Positions 52,371 through 64,000 of a stretch of DNA of 64,000 nt are shown here, one piece after another. Position 1 is the stretch's first letter. Every line of letters starts with the position of its first letter. Source of the stretch: Chlorops oryzae (taxonomy: Eukaryota; Arthropoda; Insecta; Diptera; Chloropidae); the NCBI GenBank assembly GCA_020466095.1, contig CM035808.1, forward strand, positions 45,648,393-45,712,392, given 5' to 3'. A program made the translations under genes and the position numbers. The notes beneath the pieces were generated by a model. That model was not told the DNA's origin. It made no database searches and saw only the letters and a list, made by a program, of their open reading frames with translations.

Positions 52371-55300
52371 TTACGTCTCGAAATGCTTATAAATCGCAGT
52401 CACGTAGCCCATCACTTGCATCCAATCAGGTCGTTCGATTTGACACATATCATTGATGTTCTAAATTGGAAGGAGAGAGGGAATGACTGAGATAAAAAAC
52501 GGGTGGGGAACTGATTTTGAACTCACCAATGTTGTTGTAATGCCAACAGATTCAGCAGCGGCGAAAGCTAATGAGAAATTTTGGCGTTTATTGGCCGGTG
52601 TAAGCGTATCGTATGGAATGCGATCGGGTAAATATGAATGCAGGATTGCACAAAACGCCAAGCCATCATTCCAGGATGAGCTGAAATTTGTGATGTCAAT
52701 ATTCCGATAGCCAACAGTTTTATTTTGACACCATTTGAGTAATGCATTCCGTTTCGAACCACCATTTTTCGCGAGCATATTTAGTGGATCCTTTCGTTCA
52801 CCGCTTAGACCAGATTTTGGTGTTCCCGTTTGATTGAGACCACCGAACGTTTGCAGACTGCTGACTGTTTTTGTGGACTGTTGAGGTTGCTGCTGTTGGT
52901 GATTCTGTTGCTGCTGCTGCTGCTGCTGCTCACGCATTGGAACTTTGGTATTAGGTGTTGTTATTGTTGATGTAATTGCCGTTGGCGTTGTAGGTGTAAT
53001 TTGCAACATGGCAGTTGGTATCATCGTACCATTGCTGCTGCCACCACCACTACTGATCACAGGCAGATGAAGCTATTGAAATGATTAAGGATTTTGGTTA
53101 TTAATATTTTCGAAATTATTTTCGAAGTTGCCTACATTTTCAGTCCATTCGATTTTATTGCTGCTGTTGTTGCATCCATCGCTGGCAATGCCGTTGCCGG
53201 GTAGAATATTTGGTGTACTATCAGGTGTGCTCGCTGATGAGCCTGTCGTTTGTGCTTCATTTTCGGTCTCTTGTTTCGCGTTCTATAAGAGAAAAAAAAA
53301 TAAAAGTAATCAATGAGTTCGTGAAGGGGTTAATTTGTAATGGCAATTTTCGATGGTACCTGTTTATTATTTTCGATGGTTTCGATTAGCGTCTTAACCG
53401 AGAGGCGTGAGTCCTGCCGGTTGAAATTGCTGCTGGCAATTTTATTACGCCGCGAAGCCATTTCTTGTTGGACAGTCGAGAGTACGGATTGTTGTGTCTC
53501 ATTCTGTTGTAGCTCTAAAACGAGATAATGGCAGATGAAGGACTGATTTTGGACACATATCGAAAGCATTTTCGCTTACGCTGTTGAGTGAGTTTCTCGA
53601 TTTGCTGCTCGAGTAAACGTATTTTTTCCTTTTGCGTCTTATTATCGATCACCAATTGTTCACGTTCGGTTAATGCTTCAGTCTTAAAATCGTTCGCTAC
53701 ACGCACTGTCATCAGCAGATCCGATTGGAACTGATTCCATTCTTCAGCCTGGTTGGATGGAGAATTCAATCAGTTATTGAAATATTAAAATGATATAACA
53801 ACAAGGTTTGAAGGATATTCGATCAACTAACTAACCTCTTGTTTTCGCAGCTCCAATTCTTTTTCCAGTTGTTCTTCTGTTTCATTCAGTTTCCTTTCCA
53901 CTTCGCCCAAGTGCTTTTGAGTTTCACTCAACAGATTCTGTAATTGTGTTTTATCCTCCAAGTTGCATTTGCTTTGAACCTATGAAAAGGAAAGGGTAAA
54001 GTATATTTCATGCACAAAACATTGTCATGATTACCTGCAACTCCGTCGTGCTCTCGGCCAACTGTTGATAGTCGGCGCTCAGTTTATCTTTCTCCTGCTG
54101 CAGTTGCTCCAAACGGTATTCCAAATGCGAGACGGCACATTTGGCGTTATTTTTGGCAACTTTACATTCCTCAGTCGCAGCGGAGAGCTGATCCTTTAGC
54201 CGGCTCACTTCGGCTTGACTCCTGGAGCATTGATCCTGTACTTCGGCAACGCGCTCTTCCAGAGAATCTTTTTCTTTTCTCGCTGCATCGAGTAAATCAC
54301 TTAAATCGGTTTTTTCACCACGCGCCAAATCCTGTTCGAGTTCCTCGATTTTCGAACGTGCATTCTCCAGCAACGTTGTCAAACGATTGATCTCAATTGA
54401 ACGCTGGGAAATTTCATCTTTGGCTTGTTGTAGCTGCAAATCATTTTGCTTTCGTTCTGCATTGGCAGCATCGATCGTCGAATCGAGCATTGCAATCCTT
54501 TCGCGAAAACGTGCATTCTCCTTATTAGCTGCATCGAGCGATTGACGTAATTCCTGAAGATCGGAATTCTGTTCTTCCTGCTTGAGTAGCGCCGCTTCGC
54601 GTTCCTCTTGAGCGGTCTTAATCAAATCCAGCAATTTATTCTCACGTTCGGCGGTGCCGATTTCTGCTTGCTTTGCATCGCGCAGCAAAAGTTCCTGCAA
54701 CGTTGTTATTTGAGTGCGACATTCTTTGAGCTTCTCGGTCTGACGACACAACGATTGAAAGAGTACATCCTTCTCTTCGCCCAGACGTTCATTCTCCGTT
54801 TGTGCATCACTCAATTGAGATTGTAAGTCGGCGAGCTCCTGCAGCGTTGCTTGCAATTCCTCATTCGTCGAGTAGTGGGTCTCTTCCATTTGAATGATTT
54901 TATCCTGCAGGCAAGCTACAGAAATCTCACTGGACGATGAGTGTTTATCCCAATCGGGCGTGAGACATGATGGTGTACCGATTGATGTTCCAGTTCCAGT
55001 TGTGGCGGCAATCGCTCCGCCAACAACATCGCTTTCCTGCAGACTCTGATGCAGCAATATATTCGTGTTAGAGTTCACCAACGCCGCTGATCCTGGTCCT
55101 AATCCCAAAAAGCCCACCGTTGTTGCTGTCGGTGTTGACGTTGACGTTGTCGTTATACTTAGACTGGGTACTGCTATCGATGCTGGTGCTGAACTGCTGA
55201 ACTGCAAGCGCTGCGAGTCTTGTATGATTTGATGCTTTTCCGCATCTGAAAGCGGTGAATTGACAACGTCATGCAGCCGATTGCGCAGCGATTCATTTTC

Positions 55301-58300
55301 ATATTTCAAATTTGCGATTTCCAATTGACTTTTCTCGTGCTGACTCTGAAATGGAAAACAAACAAAAAATATGAATAAATAAAAAACAATATAATAAAGG
55401 TGGAATTTGAAGCAAGACACGAGGAGACGAAGCTGGGGAGAAGCGTCGGAGGAAATTAATTAAAATTGAATAGAATATTTAATTTTGAAAAGTTTGATGG
55501 ATTTGTGGCTATCGTGGTGGATGTTTACACAATGGAATGAAAAAAAAAAAAACTGTAACAATGTAAAACGTGAAGGGACGTTCAAGATGTTGTAAGCTTA
55601 CTTGCTGAGATTTTCAATTGGTTTTAGATTTCAAAATGATTACTGCACCTAAGATGTATGAAAGAATTTGGATTATTTCGAAAGGGAAGCCACTCATTAT
55701 TAGCTGGGAAGAAATTTTTCTCAATAAGGGACTAAATTCAATTAATAAACAACCCTCATATTTGCTCTATTAGCTTTTGAATTGCTGTGGTTTTGCTTTT
55801 AAGTCAATTTAAATAAGTCCGTTGATGCATCAAGTTTCATGTGAAGGTAATTGAAGTGAGTGATTAGACATTTCAGATAAATAGAACTGGGCATGTGGAT
55901 CAAATTTAAGGGTCCACATTATTTAGTTCTATTTTTACCATTCATCAATTAATGACTTGGGGAAGAGTTTCAATGAAAAAAGCTCGGTGAAAACAATCTA
56001 TCATTAATCTAACAAAATGGATATCGTTAATTCGAGAATAGTTTTCACAGGTATGCCCCAATTCAGAAAAAAAATTGATCCACAATCTTACTAATTGTAG
56101 TATTTATTTAATTTGGACGACAGCAATTTTAAAACAATTGCAAAATATCATTCAAATAAACTAGGTCGAGGGCTTTGATAGCCGTTAAATGCTATGCTCT
56201 ACTGCTTTAATCGTTGGTCTAATTGAAGCAATTATGTGAGATGGCATGACATACTAATTGAAGTCCACGACAAACAAGGAGTGTGAAGTGTTTTTGGGGA
56301 AAAGAATTCTATAAAAAATATTCAAGATTTACTTTGATTACAAAGAGAAAGTAAGAGATTTGTTAAATGATTATTTAATTAATGATTAATCAAACAAACT
56401 GATATGAGGCTGATAATTCATGACTAGGATTTTCAAATCATCGTATAATTGAACTTTTTAATCATTTTTAGTATTTAGATTTCCAAATAAAAAAAACTTT
56501 AATACCATGGAATAAATCCAAATAAAAAAAAATCATCAAAAAATAATCGTGATTAAGTTTAGATATTAAATCCCTTGGAAATATTTTAAAAATCAAAAAC
56601 AATTATTTATTAATAGTAATTTTTAATCAAAGTTAATCAAAATAAATCCAAAATAATATTTTTAATTAAATAATTTCAATAAAATTAAAAAAAAAATAAT
56701 TAATTTTAGTTTTAATTAATAAACTCGGGATTATTTATAATTAAATGTTTTCATTGAAAATTTGGAAAATTGAAAATAATTTTAATTAATTTATTCGGGA
56801 TTATTTTTAATTAAATGTTATTAAAATTTAAAACAAATAAATCATTTCAATTAATTTTAATTTTAATTAATTTAATCGGGATTATTTTTAATTAAATGTT
56901 TTTTATTTAAATATATTTTAAAAAATCAAAATAATTTGAATTATTTTAATTTTTATTCATTTATTCGTGATTATGTATTTTTTGATTATTTTTTAAATAA
57001 TTTAGATTTGTTGGATAACATAAAAAAAAAAAAAAATCTAACTAAAAATAATCAAAATATTCAATTTAAAAAAATAAATTGTAACGTTTATCAACCTGAA
57101 ATATAAATCGATCTCTTTTTATAGAATTGGGGAAAATCTGTGAAAAAACAAAGGTACTTCCAACAATTTCTGAAATCAATTAATTTTCTTCGATTGAAAG
57201 CCCTACCGTAATTATAAGCAATTTCCTTTGCGTGGAAGATCTACTCTAATCCTTTACAGAAAATTCAATAGACAATTAAAATCGAACTTGGCACAATGGC
57301 TTACAACTTTTCAAACGTCCCTCATATGAAAATGCATACCTGCATTTTAAATAATTCCTTGTGCAATTGCGAGACTTCAGACTGATACGGCAGCAGCTCT
57401 TCGATGCGTGTTTCCAGCATTAGTTTCTCACGGCTCAGACGATCCAAGTGCGCATGGAGCTCTTGCATTTTATTATTGGTCTGGAAGAAATGAAAAGGTA
57501 ATAATTCATATAGCTCGTTTGGAGATTAATGGAGAGGCGACAATGCGTGAGACTTACCTCTAACAATTGCATTTGAAGAAGTTGTTGTTGTTGTTGTTGT
57601 TGCTCTTTATCGAGGAATTGTTGATTCGCAATGTAGGAAGCCGCAGCAGCAGAATTTATTGCATGGTGATGGGCATGAGCTTGTTGATGATGTTGTGTCT
57701 GGTGCTGTTGTTGGTGTTTCGTCGCGTGAAGCTGTTGATACATGGCATCTTCATTGTAGGCATCGCTGCACGTTGCATCGGTATAATTGTTGTTGCCGAT
57801 TTTCGCTGCCGATGCGGCTGTTGTCGCCGTCGTCGACATTACATTTGTTGGGTGGCTATCGAGACTGGAGGGTGCAGCACCAGCAACAACAGCATTATTA
57901 GTCGCTATCGTTGATTGTTGCTGATTGTGTTGCTGGCTGTGTTGTTGCTTGGCTGCAGTGGATGTTGCTGGCAATTGCTTGGGTTGTTTCTGTCCCTTCT
58001 TCGTGGTTGTCTTCTTATTGGGCAAAGTATTGCTGGCGTAGTTCGAACTCTGCTCGGAATCGCGTGATTCAGATGCTGAGTTTGCTATCGCTGCGTCCGT
58101 TGTTGCTGCTGACCTATCGTCGCCGACATCAACGCCTCGCTCGAAGGCTGGGTCGTAATTTGGATAGAATTTCGTCTTGTATTTCAAGTGCGGTGAATGC
58201 GAATGTGGTGGCGGCGGCGGTTGTTTCTGTTGCTGTTGCTTCTCGCTTTCGGCAACCGAATTGAGTGATGTCGTCGACTGCGATTTGTTGCGATTATTGG

Positions 58301-58397
58301 TGGTTGTGGTGGCGTTATTGCTGCTGCTACTGTTGGAATGCTTCGATGACGTCGAGGAGCTTTGTCCTCTACGAAATAATGACTTCAATTTAATCAT
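52371..58397 (-). CDS. SPECC1L: Cytospin-A / SPECC1L homologue (nine exons, 1180 aa)
   Basis: Coiled-coil cytoskeletal linker; in vertebrates SPECC1L links actin and microtubules and affects adhesion and cell movement. Exons on the minus strand: 58397-57558, 57480-57340, 55345-54035, 53979-53836, 53748-53580, 53514-53360, 53282-53136, 53072-52527, 52460-52371; all borders AG/GT and the phases sum exactly. Exon 1: poly-Gln, poly-Asn and Ser-rich leader. Exons 2-6: long coiled coil with family-specific blocks such as [29 protein letters not shown] and [11 protein letters not shown]. Exon 8: Gln-rich linker and ERKDPLN, then the calponin-homology domain ([31 protein letters not shown]). Exon 9: ERPDWMQVM and the C-terminal AIYKHFET. 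The start is the first ATG of the open frame (AAAATGATT context). The poly-Gln leader differs from vertebrates. Very confident of the family. Confidence 0.95.
55346..57339 (-). other. SPECC1L homologue, 2-kb intron 2
   Basis: Phase-0 intron, donor GTATGC and acceptor CCATTTCAG. Extremely AT-rich between 56.3 and 57.1 kb, with repeated TTTTAATTAA-type strings and TCGGGATTATTT recurring near 56730, 56800 and 56870, a degenerate tandem repeat of about 70-75 bp. No nested gene seen. Confidence 0.7.
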
Positions 58398-59556
58398 TTT
58401 CAAAATTTTAATTTTTATCGATTAAAAAAAAAAAATTATTTTCGTTTTTTCAAACTTCGTTTTGAAACAGTTGTTTTTCGTTTTTTGCGTGGACCCTTTG
58501 ATTCGTATGTTCGGGGGCACTTATTGTCGGTATAGAAATTCGATTTCTTATCACAGTCGCCAAATGAATTCGGCGATTTTCGTAAAATTGGACATTTTTG
58601 ATTTTGATTTTTTATTGCTTTTTCGTTGTTGATTTTCTCATTTAAGTCTTTTTTTTCTATTCTTTTATTGTTCAAAAAACAATTAAGGCATTTTAAGAGT
58701 CAATTGAATTAGTGATTTCGTTGTCGTTGTCGTTGACGTCGTCGTTTTCGACTTTGATTTTCATTTTTTACTTTTGTGTCAGTCTTTTAAATCACTTGGG
58801 GGGGAAACAAGCAGATTCTATGAGGTTGCTTATAATATATAGGCCCATACACACATACATACATACACACATGCATGCACACTTGATTGACATACACTAG
58901 ATCTAAATTTTTGAAAAAGATAGAAAAAATAAAAATTAAATAAAAAAAGCTGAAATCTTAACCCTTTCATTCCCAAAATATTTGCAGGATTCGCTCAAGT
59001 TTTCAGGGACTTATTTCCGAAAGTTTTTATGTCTAAATATACGAACAAATTCTTGAACCCTCTATTGCAGAGGGTCATAAGGTTTCTAAAAAAAAATAAT
59101 AATAATAATAAAATAAAGTAGATGGAAAACTATATAAAATTACGCTGAAGCCTTAATAAAACAATTTGCTACGAAAAAAATTGTTTTGTAACATTTTTGA
59201 ATTGATCATGTAGTAAAGGGTTAATATAATCATTTATATATTTAATATTCCTTCTAGTAGAGGGTTAAATGAACCATTTGCCACGAATAAAAATTCTCCC
59301 GCATATTTAATATATCATGCAGAACCTACTAAAGGGTTAAAAATATCTTTCATGCCTTCATCCTCATCTGTCTCATTTGCTTTTCTTAAGACGAGTTTTA
59401 GGGATCAAATATCGAATATTATTCCCTTATACATATATGAAGGGGAAAGTGGGGAGGATATACGGAAAATTTTTCAGTGGCATAAAAATGAAAGAAGTGA
59501 AATGTTTAATTCTTAAAGGTAGATTTTTCCACCTATCTGACTATCTGCCTACAATG
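58398..59556. other. Upstream region of the SPECC1L homologue
   Basis: The 5' UTR and promoter should be here. There are TCG/GTT triplets near 58715-58745, CATA/CACA repeats at 58850-58885 and AT-rich sequence beyond. AGGGTTAA recurs at about 59065, 59215, 59264 and 59330 in degenerate form. No gene recognised. Confidence 0.45.
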
Positions 59557-60905
59557 TAGGGCTGCTCTTAACTCTATGGAGAAATTTTGTAGCGAGTTTC
59601 TGATCGGTCTCAGGGTCCAGAAGTGTTCCATTAGACATGGAGGAGAAACGTGAGAAATTTGGAGGCAATCGGATAACGGGAACCCGTGGCAGTTTTCAAT
59701 TGAAGTTTGGGAAATTGGCAAAAATAGAGAGGAAACGGCCCTTAACTCCCCACAAGGCGCCCCTACGGATATATAACGTATGGCCAACCCCCATTATTTT
59801 TTTACTCCGAACATTTTTTCTGAACAAACCTACCCCCTATCTCCCCTCCTTAAGGGGGCTCCCATACAAAAATACGTGAAAACAGTGAATAATGCGTTTC
59901 AAAAAATATTTGTTTTGAATTAATTTTATGAATAGAAACCACTAACCGATTTTAGTGGTTATAGTCTCAAAAAAGTCGTCATAGATTGAGGTTTGCGGCA
60001 TTTGACTCGAAAATATATTTTTTTTCTACTAGGGTCATTATTTGGCCAGTTTGGGGATGGAACCCAAAATTCAGTTTAAAAAAAAAGGTAATAAAATATA
60101 TCATATTAGTAAAACACACCAAAAACTAATCCAATATTCTTCATATTAGGCTCGTTTAAAAGGTATTTTTGTAAATTTTTCGAATATGCATGCTGAACAT
60201 GCTCTTTCTTGTTCCTACGGCATCTATATTATAGATTGAAGTTCGTGAGGCATTTTTCTTTAATTTAAGCCTAATTTTGTATGGGGACCCCCCTAACGAG
60301 GGGAGATAGAGGGTAGGTATGTTTGAAGAAAATGTTTGGGGTAAAAAAATAATGGGGGTCGGTCATATATATCAGCCCCCTAGGAGGGGTTTGACTGTAG
60401 TGACGGCCATTTTGTATGAATTTTTGCTCAAATTAAGGTAGTTTTATATGGAAGCCCCCTTAAGGGGGGAGATAGAGGTTAAGTATGTTGGGAGAAAATG
60501 TTAGGGGGACAAAGTTAATGGGGGTCGGTCATACATTTGACTCCTCTAGGAGCACTCTGGGGCTAGTTAGGAAGATGGGGGGAAAAGTTTTAAAAAAATT
60601 ATTTTTGTATGGGAGCCCCCTTAAGGAGGGGAGATAGGGGGTAGGTTTGTTCAGAAAAAATGTTCGGAGTAAAAAAATAATGGGGGTTGGCCATACGTTA
60701 TATATCCGTAGGGGCGCCTTGTGGGGAGTTAAGGGCCGTTTCCTTTCTATTTTTGAAAATTTCCCAAACTTCAATTGAAAACTGCCACGGGTTCCCGTTA
60801 TCCGATTGCTTCCAAATTTCTCACGTTTCTCCTCCATGTCCAATGGAACACTTCTGGACCCTGAGACCGATTGAAATTCCATTTCGGGAATTAAGAGCAG
60901 CCCTA
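59557..60905. mobile_element. Foldback-type element (1345 bp), arms about 300 bp
   Basis: The left arm 59559-59873 is the reverse complement of 60602-60903 with high identity, both ends reading GGGCTGCTCTTAA outward-in, flanked by TA on each side. Next to and inside the right arm a unit starting TATGGRRRCCCCCYTAA recurs at 60280, 60447 and 60609 (about 165-bp tandem period). The arms carry mirror-image open frames (80 and 117 codons) that merely reflect the inverted repeat. Non-autonomous. Confidence 0.85.
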
Positions 60906-61538
60906 GCCTACATGTATGTATGTATATATGTTGGAGTGGCTGCCACTTAGACCGTATAGTTTTATTCGGACAAGGGGAGACGGCTTTGTCTACTATCTTT
61001 TCTTTTGCTTATCTTTATTAAATCCACTTTTATCATGATTCATGAACCATCTGATAAATATTGTCAATTCGACATAAATTTGAGAGTAGAAAGCATAAGA
61101 ATATTAACTTTAACCTTGTTAAGCTTTATTAAATTAGGACTTTTTCTAACTCGAAAAAAAATATTTTCTCCCTTTCGCTTACAATGAATTTTTTTTTTTT
61201 TTAGCTTGGCTCCCATCATACTTTTATTTTGCTTTTCTATTGAACCTATTCGAACTCCGGGGAATTCGTATATGTTCGTGACTTTTCATGTTGTCTTTTT
61301 TTCTGGTTTGCTTTTCGGATTTTTCAGATTTTGGGAAAAGCCGCAAAAGGAGTCATGCGTTTAAGAACTAAAAGGCAATTCTTTATTAATATTTAACATT
61401 ATTTTTCGATTTTAAAATGCCAGTTTTATTATCAGTTAGCGCTCACATGAAAAATATCTGCTGGAGATAAGTAGTCGTCATCCGAAAAAGCTATTGAACG
61501 AAGCTGTTTTTTGGTTCAATGCTTGCAATGCTTTCGAC
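60906..61538. other. Intergenic, nothing recognised
   Basis: AT-rich sequence between the foldback element and the mariner-bearing element; a poly-T run near 61189-61202. No gene seen. Confidence 0.5.
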
Positions 61539-61544
61539 CATATA

Positions 61545-62831
61545 ACAGGTTGGCTGATAAGTCCCCGGTCTGACACATAGATGACGTCGCTAGTATTAAA
61601 TGCATATTATTTTTATATAGTGGCAACCTTCAAATGATTCGTGTCAAAATTTGACGTCTGTAAGTCAATTTGTTTGTGAGATAGAGCGTCTTTTGTGAAG
61701 CAACTTTTGTTATTGTGAAAAAAATGGGAAAAAAGGAATTTCGTGTTTTGATAAAATACTGTTTTCTGAAGGGAAAAAATACAGTGGAAGCAAAAACTTG
61801 GCTTGATAATGAGTTTCCGGACTCTGCCCCAGGAAAATCAACAATAATTGATTGGTATGCAAAATTCAAGCGTGGTGAAATGAGCACGGAGGACGGTGAA
61901 CGCAGTGGACGCCCGAAAGAGGTGGTTACCGACGAAAACATCAAAAAAATTCACAAAACGATTTTGAATGACCGTAAAATGAAGTTGATCGAGATAGCAG
62001 AGGCCTTAAAGATATCAAAGGAACGTGTTGGTCATATCATTCATCAATATTTGGATATGAAAAAGCTCTGTGCAAAATGGGTGCCGCGCCAGCTCACATT
62101 TGACCAAAAACAACAACGTGTTGATGATTCTGAGCGGTGTTTGCAGCTGTTAACTCGCAATACACCCGAGTTTTTGCGTCGATATGTGACAATGGATGAA
62201 ACATGGCTCTATCACTACACTCCTGAGTCCAATCGACAGTCGGCTGAGTGGACAGCGATCGGTGAACCGTCTCCGAAGCGTGGAAAGACTCAAAAGTCCG
62301 CTGGCAAAGTAATGGCCTCTGTTTTTTGGGATGGGCATGGAATAATTTTTATCGATTATCTTGAGAAGGGAAAAACCATCAACAGTGACTATTATATGTC
62401 GTTATTGGAGCGTTTGAAGGTCGAAATCGCGGCAAAACGGCCCCATATGAAGAAGAAAAAAGTGTTGTTCCACCAAGACAACGCACCGTGCCACAAGTCA
62501 TTGAGAACGATGGCAAAAATTCATGAATTAGGCTTCGAATTGCTTCCCCACCCACCGTATTCTCCAGATCTGGCCCCCAGCGACTTTTTCTTGTTCTCAG
62601 GCCTCAAAAGGATGCTCGCAGGGAAAAAATTTGGCTGCAATGAAGAGGTGATCGCCGAAACTGAGGCCTATTTTGAGGCAAAACCGAAAGAGTGCTACCA
62701 AAATGGTATCAAAAAATTGGAAGGTTGTTATAATCGTTGTATCGCTCTTGAAGGGAACTATGTTGAATAATAAATTTTGACAAAAAAATGTGTTTTTCTT
62801 TGTTAGACCGGGGACTTATCAGCCAACCTGT
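61545..62831 (+). mobile_element. Full-length Himar1-like mariner (1287 bp)
   Basis: Irritans-subfamily mariner. The two 27-bp TIRs are perfect mirror images (ACAGGTTGGCTGATAAGTCC at 61545; the complement ends at 62831) with TA duplications at 61543-61544 and 62832-62833. Length and TIRs match what is known of Himar1 (about 1.29 kb). It contains one uninterrupted transposase frame and looks young. Confidence 0.96.
61724..62770 (+). CDS. Mariner transposase, apparently intact (348 aa)
   Basis: Cut-and-paste DDE/D transposase that binds the TIRs and inserts at TA. The start is the ATG at 61724 (MGKKEFRVLI), giving 348 aa as in Himar1; the frame is open upstream to 61715 without another ATG. 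N-terminal paired-like DNA-binding region with two helix-turn-helix parts (about 1-110); linker motif WVPRQL (about 119-124); catalytic TMDETW (Asp158), HQDNAPCH (Asp252) and YSPDLAPSDFF (Asp287), giving the D,D34D spacing of mariners; the end at GNYVE is complete. Odd: the conserved linker WVPHEL/WVPREL has Gln instead of Glu; the deleted copy at 49.5-50.3 kb keeps Glu. Whether it is expressed is unknown. Confidence 0.95.
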   Translation: MGKKEFRVLIKYCFLKGKNTVEAKTWLDNEFPDSAPGKSTIIDWYAKFKRGEMSTEDGERSGRPKEVVTDENIKKIHKTILNDRKMKLIEIAEALKISKERVGHIIHQYLDMKKLCAKWVPRQLTFDQKQQRVDDSERCLQLLTRNTPEFLRRYVTMDETWLYHYTPESNRQSAEWTAIGEPSPKRGKTQKSAGKVMASVFWDGHGIIFIDYLEKGKTINSDYYMSLLERLKVEIAAKRPHMKKKKVLFHQDNAPCHKSLRTMAKIHELGFELLPHPPYSPDLAPSDFFLFSGLKRMLAGKKFGCNEEVIAETEAYFEAKPKECYQNGIKKLEGCYNRCIALEGNYVE

Positions 62832-62951
62832 TAGAACTATAGCTGCAACTTCGGCCAAAAGCTATTACGTGGTTCACCACAGTTGAACTTTTTCACCAAA
62901 ACATGGTTGCTCGCGCCCAAAATGTGGCTGAAGTTGCAGCTATAGTTCTAT

Positions 62952-64000
62952 ATGCTTTCGACACCAAAGTGGCTAATGTAATAGATACAATTTTGTTTGA
63001 AGTAAGAATTATATTTTATCACAGAATTGCAACATGTGGTGGATATACGCACCCCATAAAAAAGTGTGTATAAACACCCCATGTTGTAGCGCGTGCTAAA
63101 TCATTATCTTTTCGATCCCACTTTGATCACTATCTCAAATATCTCACTGGATATGTCTAAAGCACATTGTTTTCTTACCAGGAGAATTTTTTCGTTTTAT
63201 ACCAACAATAATTAAGAAATAAATGGAACCAAAGAACAAAAAAAAAAACCAGATGATTTCAAGGCGAAAATACCGATTCGAACGTATAAAACTTCACCCA
63301 AAAACTGAATGGGGACGAAATTTTCTTCTAGGGTTAAGGATTAATACACCTTTAATTAAAAATAGTTCATGTATTTCGATACGTTCAAAGGCAAGGACAG
63401 AAAGGCTTTTGCATACATCTTCCCCATGCGTAAAATATTCCCATTTTCCCTTACCTATAAATTCCACACACTACAAAACCCATCTGAGAATTATAGAAAC
63501 ACTGACGGCTTTAATTTATAATCGTATAAGAACCAATGGCATCTCTTAAAAACTAAATTATACTCCTAAGAAAATTTTGGGAATTTTTAAAATTTCGTTC
63601 GGATGTATATATTAGCCCAATGGCTGTGAAAGGTTTAAAGAGTTTTTTTTTTTTTTGACTCATTATTGCTCAAGTCTAGAAGTATCTACGGGTATAAAAA
63701 TAATAGAATTTATAGTAAGAGCTCGGTGGTAGTTAATGGGTTCACAAAATTTAATCAGATATGAAATAAGGCCTAAACGAAGGATAGAAAAGAGATAAGA
63801 TAAAGAAGATTAAACAATTAGGAATGTTTTAGTTCGACGAGCAACACGATACAATAATACCCGGCGCAAATTGTATATTTTGGTACATATAAGTGGACCC
63901 AACACGATTCCTAATTATTATGAATAATTATAAAGAGCGGGTGAAAAGAGCTGGAAATATACTATAAACAACCAGAATCTTAAAAATAAGATCACATTAA
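62952..64000. other. Intergenic, one short hairpin
   Basis: At 63028-63091 GCAACATG...GGATATACGCAC faces GTGTGTATAAACACCCCATG, an imperfect inverted repeat of about 64 bp. The remainder is AT-rich, and the 108-codon open frame at 63223-63549 has no recognisable feature. No gene supported. Confidence 0.45.

Larger units (their letters stand above)
61542..62951. mobile_element. Small foldback MITE split by the mariner
   Basis: Joining 61539-61544 to 62834 onward recreates ATAGAACTATAGCTGCAACT on the left, mirrored by AGTTGCAGCTATAGTTCTAT ending at 62951; unsplit size about 121 bp. ATGCTTTCGAC occurs just outside both ends (61528-61538 and 62952-62962), a likely target duplication with a 3-nt offset on the left. 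The mariner landed on a TA inside the left arm. Confidence 0.75.

Noticed and set aside
59637..60882. Two related open frames (80 and 117 codons) on opposite strands
   Set aside because: They mirror each other because they lie in the arms of the foldback element; no start or coding bias supports a protein.

Overview
This is a eukaryotic nuclear window, most likely from a higher (schizophoran) dipteran fly. The evidence is AT-rich DNA with long introns full of short terminal-inverted-repeat (TIR) elements, poly-Q-rich coding exons, a mariner almost identical in its ends and protein to the irritans-type Himar1 family, and three multi-exon genes whose proteins are clearly of insect/animal type. 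I cannot name the species.

Layout. (1) About 1-42,450, plus strand: the 3' part of a Kruppel-like factor (KLF) gene. A 36-nt exon (1666-1701), a 58-nt exon carrying a PVDLS motif (5562-5619), then a 35.6-kb intron, then a large exon (41190-42134) and two short zinc-finger exons ending at 42450. The phases join perfectly (1212 nt, 403 codons plus stop). The intron holds several TIR elements, three elements with exact 8-bp hAT target duplications, a 1.25-kb element swollen by a 15-bp minisatellite (20317-21569), an unclassified region with six copies of a TGTCACACCCGTTAC-type motif (33.4-34.7 kb), and many microsatellites. (2) 46942-48908, plus: a complete three-exon polypeptide N-acetylgalactosaminyltransferase (GALNT). 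Downstream lies a decayed tandem copy (about 50.6-52.0 kb), with an internally deleted mariner between the two. (3) 52371-58397, minus: a nine-exon cytospin-A (SPECC1/SPECC1L) homologue, 1180 aa, complete from ATG to stop. (4) 58.4-64 kb: intergenic DNA with a 1.35-kb foldback element having arms of about 300 bp and an apparently intact 1.29-kb Himar1-like mariner (61545-62831) inserted into a smaller foldback element.

The three genes are functionally unrelated: a transcription regulator with a CtBP-type repression motif, a Golgi O-glycosylation enzyme, and a cytoskeletal cross-linker. Nothing suggests an operon or shared pathway. The novelty lies in the repeats: a minisatellite apparently born from the TIR of a MITE, a potentially active mariner next to a dead one, and the six-copy motif block. 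All exon calls come from reading splice sites, phase and protein family features by eye; no alignment, transcript or database search was run.
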